Of a stretch of DNA of 64,000 nt, positions 1-11,060 are shown one piece after another. How positions within the stretch are numbered: the first letter of the stretch is position 1; the number at the start of each line of letters is the position of its first letter. Origin of the DNA: Synaphobranchus kaupii (taxonomy: Eukaryota > Chordata > Actinopteri > Anguilliformes > Synaphobranchidae); the NCBI GenBank assembly GCA_029718625.1, contig CM056397.1:4674590-4738589 (forward strand), written 5' to 3'. The notes under the pieces were generated by a model, which saw nothing but the letters and a program-made list of their open reading frames with translations, ran no database searches and had not been told where the DNA came from. Made by a program: the position numbers and the translations under genes.

Positions 1-139
1 GAAAATTTCTTTATTTCCCAAGTTATGAGGGCCCCTTGGAAAAGAAAAGTTTTCACTGGCCATTCAGTCTACTGTAGCCTTTAAGTAGGAAGAATTTGAT
101 ACTCAACTCTTCCTCTCTTTCCCTCCCTCTACCCCACAG

Positions 140-597
140 GTTAAGGAGAGGATATCTGCTTGTCTGACTGACATCTCTGAGTGGATGGCTACCCATCACC
201 TGAAGCTCAACCTTGACAAGACAGAGCTCCTCTTCATGCCGTACAAGACCTGCCCACTACATGACCTCTCCATCACCGTTGATGGGACCGTGGTGGCTGC
301 CTCCCGCTCTGCAAGGAAACTGGGGGTGGTCCAGGACGACCGGGTGGACTTCAAGGAGCACATCAGGGCGACGGCTTGGTCCTGCAGGTTCCTCCTGTAC
401 AACATCAGGAGGATTCGACCGTACCTGACCACCTACTCCACCCAGCTTCTTGTCCAGACCATGGTCACCTCACGCCTGGACTACTGCAACTCCCTGCTCG
501 CAAGCCTACCAGCCTGCACCATTCTGCCTCTTCAACTGATCCAGAATGCAGCTGCCCGGCTTGTGTTCAACCTCCCGAAATTTTCCCATGTAACCCC
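140..597 (+). pseudogene. L2/CR1-like LINE reverse transcriptase, C-terminal fragment
   Basis: This is an open frame of about 150 codons matching the end of a non-LTR retrotransposon polyprotein, after the RT palm. It contains the LNLDKTELLF segment and the RLDYCNSLLASLP ... LQLIQNAAARLV block that follows the RT thumb in fish L2/CR1 LINEs. The first ATG (185) is internal; homology-like sequence already begins near 140. Endonuclease and RT catalytic motifs are absent, so this is a 5'-truncated copy. The frame runs into a solo LTR at 598, and the LINE 3' tail reappears at 1091-1330, so the LTR landed inside it. Family assignment is from motif recognition only. Confidence 0.75.
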
Positions 598-1085
598 TGT
601 CGTGGATTTTTCCCTTTCAACCCACAGTGAGCAAGTCTGTTCAAACAGAACCACAACGAAACGATGTAATAGAATAAGAAAAAGAATTTTAGTTTATTTA
701 AAGAGATAAACTCAGAATGAGAGAGAGTCTCATCAGAATCTCTCTGACTTGAGAAACAGCATACAGAGGAGATTTATACACAATCTATCGTTGCTTTACT
801 GGCCAGCCACAAGGGGCGGTTTCTAAACATACAGAGACAAGGGTATCCATTTCTTGGTGTTTAGTCTATCAATAACCTTCAAAACAAGTAATGAAAACAT
901 CTGCCTGTCTCTGCAGATTGTGAAGGAGAGACAGAGGGAGTGAACCATAGCCTACTCAGTGTTCACAGAGAATACATTGTTTAATTACTTAACTCAATAT
1001 ATAATTGATCTATTATATTAAATGCTTAATGATAATCATGTGATTGTCTCTATGTTAATACACACATATTGTAAAACAGAAAAGT
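598..1085 (-). mobile_element. Solo LTR of the ERV-1 retrovirus family
   Basis: Read on the minus strand, this matches the 513-bp LTR of the provirus at 21992-31375 over nearly its whole length, with scattered substitutions. The right LTR edge is intact on the plus strand as TGTCGTGG. The far end stops after CAGAAAA and the last ten or so bases of the LTR are lost or changed. CCCC precedes the LTR at 594-597 and CCCC recurs just past its end, which could be a 4-bp target duplication. There is no internal region, so this is a solo LTR left by recombination. Confidence 0.85.
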
Positions 1086-1090
1086 CCCCT

Positions 1091-1330
1091 GTGTTTTCCT
1101 GTCTGTTTATTATAGTTTATTATAGTATTTAGAATAGAAGTGTAGTATTGCTGATTTACCCACAGCTTACTGTGAACTACAGTCAACGTTCATTACTAGG
1201 GATAGCTGCTACATTATGGGAAGGATGTGCTTTGTTTTGTCTGTTCTGTAGTGATCTTGATGATGTCTCTGTATGCACTTATTGTACGTCGCTTTGGATA
1301 AAAGCGTCTGCTAAATGAATGTAATGTAAA
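1091..1330 (+). mobile_element. L2-type LINE 3' UTR and tail
   Basis: This ends with GTACGTCGCTTTGGATAAAA ... GCGTCTGCTAAATGAATG and then repeated TGTAA, the conserved 3' tail of fish L2 LINEs and of SINEs that borrow it. It is on the same strand as the RT fragment at 140-597, and together they form one LINE copy split by the solo LTR. Confidence 0.75.
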
Positions 1331-2540
1331 GAATTTGGTCCCTCGTGTTGAAGTTTTACCAGCGTTTGTTTAATCCTCCTGGGAATATGGTATTGAGTTT
1401 TATAATCCAATGTCTTTCTGTCCTACGTCTGTCCTCCTGTGTCCAGTTAATGTTCGAATGCAGGCCCAGTATTTCTACTGCGTCAAGTCCATGGTGTAAG
1501 AAATGAGCCACTATTTGTGTGTCTGTTTTTCTATTATTATTATGTTATATATGTGTTGTGCCAATCTGGTCTTAATTGTATTTCCTGTCTCTCCTACATA
1601 TTTTATGTCACAGTGTTTGTACTTTATGACATACTATATGTAGTTATATGTGTTAACTGTGTGTGTTTGTTTAATAAGGTATGTTGTGTTTGTAGTGTTG
1701 TTTTTCACTGTAGTGGCCTGTTTGTAAAATATCGGTATAAAATGTTGATTTCCGGTAGTTTACTGCTTACCAGATGTTTTTTGTTTTTTTTGTAGGCCAA
1801 AATGATTTTGTATTCTTGGAGCAGGTCTGGGCAGAATCCTGGGCAGGTTCCGTTAAATGTTTCCGTTCGCTATTTGGCTGAATGTTGCGTAGGTGGTGAT
1901 AAGTGGAATGATTTTTATAGTGTCCTGTTGTTTTGTAGCCAAGAAGGTTTTCCGAATCTGTCTGAGGAACGATCTGGAATACCCTCTTGGTTTCAATGCA
2001 TTGGAGAGGGTCTTGGTAGCATCCTCAAAGTCTGTAATTTGTAATTTGTGCAGATTCTGTTGAACCCTAGCAATTGGGATTTAATCAGGCATCTGAATGT
2101 ATGTTTCGGGTTGAGAGTGTCCTTGTGTAAGAGTGCATGTGTGTCTGTGTCTTTAAAAAAAACTTTAGTGTCTAATGTGTGTGTTTGGGGAAATGTGCAG
2201 GGACAGCCCCTTGATGAGGGCCCTTTGTATGTGGTAGTGTCCAAAAAATCTATATGTTCATAGTTTTTTGGTGTGTTTAATTGTGAGATGTATGGTGTGT
2301 GTTGAGCATCTGTATGAAGTGTTTGAAATCTTCTGAGCTATGTGTCCATGTTCCCCAAATGTCATCTAAATACCTAAAATAATTAGTGGGAAGTTTGGGA
2401 CATCGCCTCCCAATGCGCCATGTAAATGTTGGCATAAGCTGGTGCAACTTTTTTGCCCATAGCTGTGCTGCTGGTCTGTAAGAATAATTTTTTCTTGAAT
2501 TCAAAGTCATTCTTGGTGAGGCTTATCTCCAGTAATTGCA
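1331..2540 (-). pseudogene. Penelope-like element: RT end and GIY-YIG endonuclease, decayed
   Basis: Read right to left, the segment first shows an RT piece with NDFEFKKK near 2505-2540 and FRYLDDIWGTW at about 2370-2400, where YLDD is the RT catalytic motif. Next, at 1993-2244, comes TDTHALLHKDTLNPKHTF, typical of the linker after the RT in Penelope-like elements. A GIY-YIG-like segment follows at 1553-1630 (VIKYKHCDIKYVGETGNTIK). The end near 1335-1430 has a basic C-terminal tail. Penelope-like elements combine RT with a GIY-YIG endonuclease, so the assignment is firm, but the reading frame is broken several times and much of the RT is missing. Confidence 0.8.
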
Positions 2541-2963
2541 GGAGGATCGTATACGGTCGATTGTTGTGGTTATGGTTAGGGGTGGGGGTGGGGTTTGGGT
2601 TACGGGTATGGCTGGGTGTAGGGGTGGGGTGGGGGTTAGGTGTGGAGCGGTCCCGTGTGGTCCTTAGGGGTTGTTGCGGCAGTGGTTCTGGTTCCCATTC
2701 CCTGTGGTGTCCTGCGATCGCACTGGTTTTTCTGTTTCCCTGGTGGTGCGGTGCTTCCTGAGGCAGAACCGTCCTCTCAGCATTCCGTGCCAGTGCCGGG
2801 GAGATATGTCTGCCTCAGAGCTGGCCACTCCCTTTGGAACTGGTCCTGATCCTGGGGTGGTGCGACAGTGGTCCTCCATGTAGTGGGTGGGGGTGGTGGA
2901 GTGTCAGCCAGCGCTGAAAATCTGTTGCTTGTGGAGACTGCGCTTGTAGTGCTCCTGGGAGTG
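2541..2963 (-). repeat. G-rich simple repeat and proline-rich remnant of the Penelope-like element
   Basis: Positions 2565-2640 are a degenerate GGTTAGGGGTGGGG-type simple repeat. From 2641 to 2963 the minus strand reads as a proline/threonine-rich, poorly conserved protein segment. It lies between the N-terminal part (5203-6230) and the RT part of the same minus-strand element. The expected N-terminal half of the RT is not visible, so an internal deletion probably occurred here. Confidence 0.4.
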
Positions 2964-5202
2964 TGTCATGGTTTTTGACCCATTTTCCCTTGCGGTCGGT
3001 TTCCTTGGTAGCCACGCGAGGGCGCTGCCCTTTTAGTGGGTGTTTGCTCCGCCCCATCTTGATTGCAGAGCTTCTCTCAGCATCACACCTGTGCTTGGTT
3101 ACCCTGGAGCTATTTAAGCCCATGTTTTCCTCCGTTCTGGGCTTTTGATATTAATTTGTATTGTCTGGCATTATTTGCATTATTTTGTGTGCTGTATTAT
3201 TTTGCCCTTTGATTGCTTAGCCAGTACGATTAGGTCTAGGTTTTTTAGGAGACCATTTTTGCTCCAGTGTGTTTTATTGGAGTAGTGCGGGACTTCCCTT
3301 TGTGGATATATTAGGACTTTTCCCCCCTGGCTCTTTTCTGTCTCCACTTCCTGGTCTTTCCTTTCTTCCATTGCCTAGAACCTTTTGCCTTCTCTGTCTC
3401 TTCCTCCTCTCTCTGTCTGCTTTCTTCCGTGAAAGCGAGAGGAGTCTTTGTTTGTTTGTGGATGTATTTGTACAGTCATTTCTTACTAAGAGACCAGGCG
3501 TTTTTATCGTACTGACAGGTAGGGCTTTATTTATTCTGAGAGGCAGGGTGTGTATTTTCTATTAAGTTTGCGTTAGTCTTTTAGCCGGTAAATGTCCGGT
3601 GCACCTGTCCTGTTCGTCCTTTCGGTACCTGTCTCCTTACATGGAGCTTTGGCGTTTTTTTAAAAAATTTGTTTTTCAGATTTTTTCCCCATTTTTCTCC
3701 CAATTTAGTAGCCAATTGAACCCCTATTCTAATTCAATTTCCCCCCGTGTAGCAACCACTAGAGAACCACCGCTACACAACCCTGTCAGCCGGTAGTAGG
3801 AAGGAGGTCGCCATGTCCTCTACAGGGCGCAACTCCTCAAGCTCCTGACCATGAATCCAGCTCGCCCAGGGCCACTATGCGTGCAGCGATTCTCTCCGAG
3901 CCCCTCCCCCCACCCGGAAGCAGCCGCCAATTGCTGCTCCCACAGGGCGCTGGCCATGCTCGTATCTGGCAGGACCGGGGCGCGAACCCCGATCCTCGGA
4001 GCACAACTGCACCGACTGAAAGTCGGCGCTCTTACCGTTGTACCACGCGACGGCCTGCTTTGGCGTTTTTGTTCGGAACTGTAGTTCTGTTTCGTCATTC
4101 GGTACATGTCTTCCTATAGAGAAGACTGGGCGATGTTGTGGACATATTTGTGTGTGACTGCGAGTCTCTGAAAGTAGCCTTGGAACGTTAGCTCTCTGTT
4201 CCTTTCGCCTTGTTACATTCCCCTTTACTGAGAGGCTAGGGCGTTTATTTTCTACTAAGCTTGTCTACTAAGTCATTTTGCTAGTAAAGGTATGGGACGG
4301 CGGTTTACCGGCGAATCGCCTGTAAAATGTTTCTCTCTCCTCGGAGATCGGGCGTTTACCCCCTTTATGTTTTCTGTGTGTGACTACGAGCTTATGGAAG
4401 TAGCCGTGGAACATTGGATCTCCTGTCGCCTCGTTACATTCCTCTTTACAGAGAGGTAGGGCGTTTATTTTCTACTAATCTCGCGTTAGTCTTTTAGCCG
4501 GTGAATGTCCGGTGCAGCCTGTCCTGTTCGTTCCTTTCGGTACCTGTCTCCGTACATGGAGCTTTTTGGCGATTTCGTTCGAAACTGTAGTTCTGTTTCG
4601 TCCTTCGGTACATGTCTTCCTATAGGGAAGACTGGGCGATGTTGTGGACATGTTTGTGTGTGACTGCGAGTCTGAGAGTAGCCTTGGAACGTTAGATCTC
4701 TGTTCCTTTCGCCTCCTCGTATACTATCTCGTATTATTTTGCAGGGTTTGTTGGCTGTGTGTTTTATTTGTGCCATTATGCTACTCGCCTGTTCTTATGC
4801 GTCTCGTTACCAAGAGAGGGAGTTTATTATTACTGGCTCTTTAGTTACTTAGCTCGTAGAGGTATGGGACCGCAGATCTCTGCTCTATTCGCCTGTAAAA
4901 TGTTTCTCTCTCCTGGAAGATCGGGCGTTCACACTTTTACTGAGTTACTTAGCTCGTAGAAGTATAGGGTAGCAGTTCTTTGTTCCATTAGCCTTGTTTG
5001 GTTTTCTTACTGAGAAACCTGGCGTTTGCCCTTCTACTCATTGGTGTGTGACAGTGAGCCAGTTAGTAGCTTTGGTACATGTGTTGCCTGTCTTGTCTCC
5101 TTCCCTTAATTACGGGGTTTCCCGTCCTAGTGGCCTAGTGCTTAATGAATCCCCCTTGCTGCATTTGGCCCCTCCTACCTCACACGTCACGCCACCATTA
5201 TA
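2964..5202 (+). mobile_element. Long solo LTR with internal duplications
   Basis: The segment begins TGTCATGG, like the Gypsy LTRs at 7800 and 32318. A TATTTAAG box lies near 3109. It is flanked by GAGTG (2959-2963) and GAGTT (5203-5207), a probable 5-bp target duplication with one mismatch, and it interrupts the minus-strand Penelope-like element. At 2.2 kb it is unusually long for a fish Gypsy LTR, partly because segments are repeated: 3530-3660 resembles 4445-4575, and 4077-4200 resembles 4588-4715. A SINE adds 397 bp. No gag or pol is present. The assignment as a solo LTR is inferred from ends, TATA box and flanks. Confidence 0.5.
3660..4056 (-). mobile_element. tRNA-derived SINE with 14-bp target duplication
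   Basis: The minus strand starts with a tRNA-like head: A box TGGTACAACGG near 4020-4040 and B box GGTTCGCGCCC near 3985-3995. It ends in an A-rich tail at the low-coordinate side. The perfect 14-bp repeat GCTTTGGCGTTTTT flanks it at 3646-3659 and 4057-4070. The neighbouring duplicated LTR segment near 4560 shows the site without the insert. The element is 397 bp, long for a simple tRNA SINE. It is young enough to keep exact target duplications. Confidence 0.8.
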
Positions 5203-6230
5203 GAGTTTGGATGGGGTGAATGTTTTCCCTGCAATGTCCAGGGTTGTCGTGTGCAGTCTTCTGCCAAACTTCTTTTTGGCCCACCTGGTAGCCTCCTGGA
5301 ATGCCTCCGGCCAGTTTGATAGATGGATGTTCTCCAGGTAGTGTTCTTCCAGGATCTACATGCATGTGTGGAGCCAGTTGAGGGAATTCCCCACCAGCTT
5401 CCCCATGGTGTTGTCCGGCGGGGAGGCTGGTCTCACCAGGGTGGCTAATTCCTGCATCTTGTCACGTCCCATGTCTCTCATGTCTAGAGTTATGTTCCTT
5501 TCGTTTATTCCATTCTGTGTTTTCCCTCTCTCCCTCCATTTTGTGTCTCCACTTCCCCGCACCTGAATTGTGTTCTCGTTCGTTTCGTCTCACCTGTTCC
5601 TCATTATTTCTTCATTAGTTTAGTATTTAGTTTCCTTTGTTTCTGTGTTCTCTGCCAGATTGTCTATGTGCCTGCCTTCGTGCTTGTCCTAGCTCTCCAG
5701 CGTTTTTCTCCAGTGCCTTTTCCTAAGTTCCTTGTCCGCCCTGTTCCTGACGTGCCTGTTTCTCCATTTTGTTAATGACCTGCCTGTTCCTCGTCCTGCT
5801 CCAGTCCCTGCCTACTCCCTCGCCCCTCCGTTTGGATTGATCTTCCGTTGCTGAACTCTGCCTGTCCCGCTACTACGTTTCGCCTGCCCTACGCCACTCC
5901 ACTACCTGCTGCCGAACTCTGCCTGTCCCGCTACTACGGCTAGCCTGTCCTGCGCCACACCACTGTCTGTCTGACCACTCATTAAAGCTGGTTCCCTTTA
6001 TCTGTGAGTCTGTGCCTGGTTTCTGGTTTCCATGCCCTGCTACATCTTCTTTTGTAGGCTGGCTGCTGGAGTAGTCCTCCCTCCAGACACAGTGGTGTTC
6101 TGCAGATGGTGTGTTGTCTGGATAATCCTGAAGAGAATCCTGGTAGCCTCCACAAAGGCTGCCATAGCTCTAGGTGTAGGTGCGGTGTTGTTTAGGTGTG
6201 GTGTTTTTTTGTGTTTTATAGTGCAAGTGG
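5203..6230 (-). pseudogene. N-terminal part of the minus-strand Penelope-like element, split by an LTR
   Basis: Leaving out the LTR at 5460-6042, the minus strand reads as one frame beginning with an ATG near 6168 (MAAFVEATRILFRIIQ). On the far side of the LTR it passes through ELATLVRPASPPDNTMGKL, meets one in-frame TAG near 5355, and continues through NWPEAFQEATRWAKKKFGRR. The frame is preserved across the LTR once one copy of its 5-bp duplication is removed, so these pieces were one gene. The domain itself is not one I can name. Its order and strand suggest it is the N-terminal extension of the element whose RT and GIY-YIG parts lie at 1331-2540. Confidence 0.45.
5460..6042 (+). mobile_element. 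Solo LTR, TSD CATCT
   Basis: This 583-bp pyrimidine-rich segment begins TGTCACGTCC, carries ATTAAAG near its end as a poly(A)-type signal, and is flanked by CATCT at 5455-5459 and 6043-6047. Removing it with one CATCT restores an uninterrupted host-element frame on the minus strand, which supports the boundaries. The end is CTGCTA rather than the usual CA. A short unit (CTGCCTGTCCCGCTACTACG) occurs twice near 5855-5945. The 5-bp duplication fits Ty3/Gypsy-type integration. Confidence 0.7.
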
Positions 6231-6472
6231 CGGTGTGCGGTTTGGCTGATTGATAGCGTGCTTTGTCAACTCGAGGTTGACGCTTACCAATGCAGCCTAT
6301 ACTTATCTAGACTGGTACCTTGTAGCTTAGTTGACACCATTAGGTTTCCACTACAAGATAGCACAGTGTCTGTAGTACACCCGATCCGTGTACTCTAGCT
6401 GGTGTCTCTAGAAGTAATTTGCAGTTTTTTGCTTTTTACAGCAGGATAGGTTTTCTCCAAAGCTGGAGTGTG

Positions 6473-6509
6473 CACACGTTTCACCGAGTCTCAGGCTTCT
6501 TCAGGTGTG
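6473..6509 (-). ncRNA. Hammerhead-like motif at the 5' end of the Penelope-like element
   Basis: The minus strand reads CACAC, CTGAAGA, a short potential stem-loop, GAAA, then CGTGTG. The outer CACAC/GTGTG can pair. Self-cleaving hammerhead ribozymes have the core CUGANGA ... GAAA and are known in the terminal repeats of Penelope-like elements. Here the core is present, but the predicted inner stem is imperfect and the cleavage triplet was not defined. The position upstream of the element's first ORF is the expected one. Confidence 0.35.
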
Positions 6510-6530
6510 AATGGGGGACGGGTTAGGGTT

Positions 6531-7794
6531 AAAAAAGTGAACGCTGTAACTTAAAGGGTAAGCACACCCTAGATCACTTTTTTTTGCTGTAAACGTGTTT
6601 GTATGCCTACCTTATAATGCAACTTATTCATGCATTCCGTTATTTCAACAATTCTTAAATAATATTGTATATCATAAGAAACTGGTAGAAAAGCATCTTT
6701 GTGCCGCTCCTAACGGTTGAAATTTCCTTTCTGCTCCCCACACTGCCCCCGCCCCAATCGTGATGTCAGACCTCTTTGAAGGTACCTCTATGTCATATGG
6801 ATAATTGTTGTCGCCCACAACGGAAACTCACTTATCACTTTCTGAAATATCCTGTATCCCATCTAATCACGACCATGGCTGGTTTAAGACAAGACTTGAA
6901 GAGTCGACTCCATTGACTCTGAACGTTGGAGTCGACTGTTGCACATCACTAGTTTTAGACTAATGATTGTTGTCTCCCCCAGGGGGAGGGTCTCTGACTG
7001 AACTATGGGTAGCTCGCAAGGAGCATACAGCTGCTCGGTAGCTGGCCTGTAGCTACAGGTTAGAAGTTTGCATGCCAGTTATCTTGTGCATAATAATGAA
7101 ATGGTTTTCAAATGCTTTCACGTGTGTAATATTTCTAAGGACAGACTTCACAACTTAAGATAAGTGTTACATTACACTAGTAACCTACCCCAGTGAAAAT
7201 GTTGAAAAGTGAAATGCTGTCTCGTGTAGTAAAAAACCACCCAAAAAACGTTGCTTTTAACATTAATCGTATACTCCTGTTATGAATCGAATAACATTAG
7301 TAACTTTACAAGCTTCACTGTTGTGGTGTAGGCAATTGCTAAATAGGCTATTACATTGTAATGACGTTATGTTGCTAGATAGCTAACATTATAATTCTGT
7401 CAGATTTCAATTGTGTGTGCTCAGCTTAGCATACGGCTACTTGTGGTCTGTTGGAAACAACCACAGACCACGCAACAGGAATCGGGAGTAACGTTAGAGG
7501 TTGCTGCTTTCTGGGGGGGCTAATGTTGGCTAATAAGCCTGCTTTGTTCACACCGCTTTTTGAAAAACATAACGATGAGTAACTAGTTAACGTTAACCAA
7601 ACAGCTTGTTAATTACGTAGTTAGATAATGCGATAGATATTAAACATTTTTAGTAACTATTCGCTCATTTATATAAATTTGCAGTTGTGGTAACATTAGG
7701 CTGTGAGGCAATTTCAACAAGATAGCTGTTAAGTAGCCTTCGAAATTAACCCGTCGAACACAACATGACATCACATGATCACCATAGTTCCATT
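6531..7794. other. No gene recognised
   Basis: A-T rich sequence with many stops in all frames. A purine-poor patch near 6730-6770 (CCCCACACTGCCCCCGCCCC) and several GTTAACGTTAACC-like strings are visible, but nothing I can assign. Confidence 0.5.
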
Positions 7795-8589
7795 CTATCT
7801 GTCATGGTTATTAGCAGCCTCTGCTGTTTCTGCGTTCGGTTTTATTTTTGGCGTCGTTGGGACACTCTATCTGATTTTTTCCGCCTCCGTTTTGGTGTTT
7901 GAATCTCGCCCGGCAATTATCTCTTTCACCTGTTTCGGATTTCCTGCCTAGTATAAATAGCTCAGGACCTCCACGTGCCGGCACTTCGATATTGTCTTTG
8001 CTATGTTGACAACGAAGTCGGTAAGGTATAGGAATTCAGTCACTGCATTTCTGGTTTGTACAAATAAGAAACGCAGCAAGTCTGGTTAAAAAATTAGGAT
8101 TAGATTGGTTTTCCCTTTTCTTTCCAATCTTTCTCTTTATCCTTTTTTCTTTTTACCTGTTACCTTTTGTGTTCAAGCTCTTTCGCCTCATGAGCTTTGG
8201 ATAACAGGTTCTTAGTTCTGTTTCATTCCTTCACTCATACCCACTAGTGCTGGGACACTCATGGCTAGGGTTACATGACCCACATGTCAGTTGGGGTAGG
8301 AATAGGAACCGTATTCGTCAGTGAGGCTCTCAGTGCCAATCGCATTGCCGCTCAGTTACCTTCTCTGCTTCGGGCCACGTCCCTAGTCTCTCCGAACTCG
8401 GCTCAGACAGTGATTCTGAAGAGCCGGAGTCACTCTACGACCCAGATACCCCCTCCTCCCTCGCTGGGAGTTGAGAAGAGAGTCTGTCCTGGGACTCCTA
8501 TACGGAGGGGGGGTTCCATGGAGGAGGAAGATTTCTCCATCTCCGATTTTGAGTCTGAGACCTCTTCCGGTGCCCCGTAGGTGGTAGGA

Positions 8590-10450
8590 GCGCTCGAGTT
8601 TGCTCTACCCGCAGGTGTTCCAGCGGAGTACTCAGACCTTGCCGAGGTTTTCAGTAAACAACGCGCCACCAAATTGACCATATGACTGCGCCATTGAGCT
8701 GTACCCAGGTACTGTTCCTCACTGTACTCATTATCTGTCCCCAAGAGCGCTGCTATGAAGCTGTATATCGATGAATCTTTGGCTAATGGTTTTATCGTGC
8801 CTTCCACACCAGCTGGCGCAGGTTTTTTCTTTGTCAAGAAAAAAGATGGGGGGCTGAGACCTTGTATAGACTATCACTCAATGACATCACCATAAAAAAA
8901 AATATACCCTCTTCCACTCATGAACTCCGCATTTGAGCGCTTACAGGGGGCGTCGGTCTTTTCCAAACTCGACCTTCGCAACGCCTACAATCTGGTGTGC
9001 ATGCGTAAGGGCGATGAGTGGAAAACAGCTTTTAACACGCACCACGGGTACTACGAGTACCGGGTTCGCCAATTTCTATCGGAGGTTCATTTGAGATTTT
9101 AGCACGGTTGCCGCTCCCATCACCACCCTCACTAAAAAGACATCTTCTGTCCACTTCCAGTGGAATCCTAGGGCTGAGGCAGCATTCACTGAGTTAAAGA
9201 GGAGGTTCTTCTCCGAGCCCATCCTTATAACTCCCAATCCCTCCCTCCCCTTTGACGCTTCTGAGGTTGACGCTTCTGAGCTGGGGGTTGGGGCCATTCT
9301 GTCCCAACATTCTCTACCCAAAACTTCACCCATGCACTTATTTCTCTCGTATCCTTACATCTGCCGACAGAAATTATGATGTCGGAGATCGAGAGCTGTT
9401 AGCGGTCAAATTGGTGTTGGAGGAGTAGCACCATTGGCTGCAGGGAGCAGAGCATCCCTTTACGGTCTGGACGGACCATAAAAATTTGGAGTATATCCAA
9501 CAGGCTAAGACACGCAACTCGCGATAAGCCTGTTGGTCCCTATTTTTCAACAGGTTTAATTTCATTCTGACCTATCATCCAGGGTCTAAGAATGTTAAAC
9601 CTGATGCGTTTTGCGTCATGCATTTTTGACTGGTCCAACAAGGAGTCACGCCCCAAGTCTGTGGTTCCCAGCTCTCAAATTGTGGCCCCAGTCATGTGGG
9701 CTATTGAGACGGCTGTGCAGAAGGCTATATGTTCCGAACCCGGCCCAGGTGGGGGTCCGCCCCATTGCCTGTTTGTACCTTCTTAGTTGCAGTCGCGGGT
9801 TCTCCAGTGGGGTCACGCCTCTCAATTGGTGGCTCATCCGGGCATTCACCTGACGAAAGATTTAATTTTTTGCCGGTTTTGGTGGTCTAAACTCGAGAGC
9901 AATGTGCGGGAATTTGTTGCCGCGTGTTCTACTTGCGCCCATAACAAGGGCTCGCGGCTTTCCCCCTCGGGCCTCGTACGTCCACTTCCCATTCCCAGTC
10001 TCCCCTGGAGTCACATCGCCCTCGATTTCGTAACTGGTCTGCCGCCGTCCCATGGGATCACAGTTATCTTGGTGGTGGTTCATCAGTTCTCGAGGGCGGC
10101 TCACTTTGTCGCCCTGCCCAAACTGCTCAGTTAATGGTAGACCACATCTTTGGGGTGCACGGTCTCCCCCTGGATGTGGCGTCAGATCGCGGTCCTCAGT
10201 TCGCCGCTAAGTTCTGGCGCTCCTTTTGTACTCAGTTGGGGGCATCATCCCGAAACCAACGAACAGACTGAATGCACCAACCAGAGCATGGACAGCACCC
10301 TTCGGTGTCTGGCTGCGTTCAATCCCACATCCAAGAATTGCCATCTTGCCTGGGCCGAATACGCTCATAACACCTTGCGCAACGCTTCCACTGGTCTGTC
10401 TCCTTTTGAGGCTCAGATAGGCTATTTACCACCCTTGTTTCCTGAGCTGG
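8590..10450 (+). pseudogene. Gypsy-1 pol remnant (RT, RNase H, integrase)
   Basis: Pieces in several frames follow the normal pol order. The RT entry segment YSDLAEVFSKQRAT and [16 protein letters not shown] lies at 8618-8800, and [22 protein letters not shown] at 8970-9030. The catalytic YxDD palm is deleted near 9090. The RNase H connection FQWNPRAEAAFTELKRRF is at about 9155-9210. The integrase zinc-binding and core regions follow: HPGIHLTKDLIF and [11 protein letters not shown] at 9840-9955, [13 protein letters not shown] at 10008-10050, and ASDRGPQF near 10180. Stops and frameshifts interrupt it throughout, so it cannot encode an enzyme. Confidence 0.75.
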
Positions 10451-10454
10451 AGAG

Positions 10455-11060
10455 ATGCGGAGCTTCCTTCCGCCACTTCCTTCCTTTGTAGGTGTCGAGC
10501 AGTTTGGAGGCGTGTGCGTTCCTCCCTATTGTGCGCTTCGGCTAAACAGAAGGCGGTGGCCGACAGGCATCGTCGTCCGGCTCCTTTTTACCGGGTGGGG
10601 CAACGAGTGTGGCTTTCCACATAGGACCTACCTCTGCAAGTCGAATCTTGTAAACTCGCGCCTCGGTCCGTTTAAAATAATAAGGAAACTCAACCCGGTT
10701 ACTGTGCGCCTCCAGTTGCCTTCCTCCATGCGTATTCATCCCACCTTCCACGTCTCTCGCCTCAAACCGGTGCTCGTTAGTGCTCTTGCCCCGGCCGACA
10801 AGCCGCCGCCTCCCGCCCGGTTCTTGGAGGGAGGTACGGTCTATACCGTTCGCCGTATTTTGGCTGAGAGGCATGTAGGCAGAGGCTACCAGTTTTTGGT
10901 GGACTGGGAGGGTTATGGCCCTGAGGAGCTATGCTGGGTCCCCTCCAGGAACATCTTGGACCCGGCACTTATTAGGGACTTTCGCAGAGGCAGGGCTGAG
11001 GGATTGCCTGGAGCCATCCCTTATAGGGGGGGTCCTGTCATGGTTATTAGCAGCCTCTGA
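10455..11060 (+). pseudogene. Gypsy-1 integrase C-terminus with chromodomain
   Basis: The frame is open for 201 codons. From about residue 70 it reads as the integrase C-terminal GPF/Y module ([17 protein letters not shown], then [12 protein letters not shown]). From about residue 126 to 178 it reads as a chromodomain: [34 protein letters not shown], and an end near [10 protein letters not shown]. The aromatic residues of chromodomains (Y, W, W) are present. Chromodomains of this class direct integration to marked chromatin. The frame then runs past the natural end into the 3' LTR. It is better preserved than the rest of pol. Confidence 0.75.

Noticed and set aside
2565..2640. GGTTAGGG-like stretch as telomeric repeat
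   Set aside because: It is degenerate, short and internal to a retroelement, with no regular TTAGGG period.
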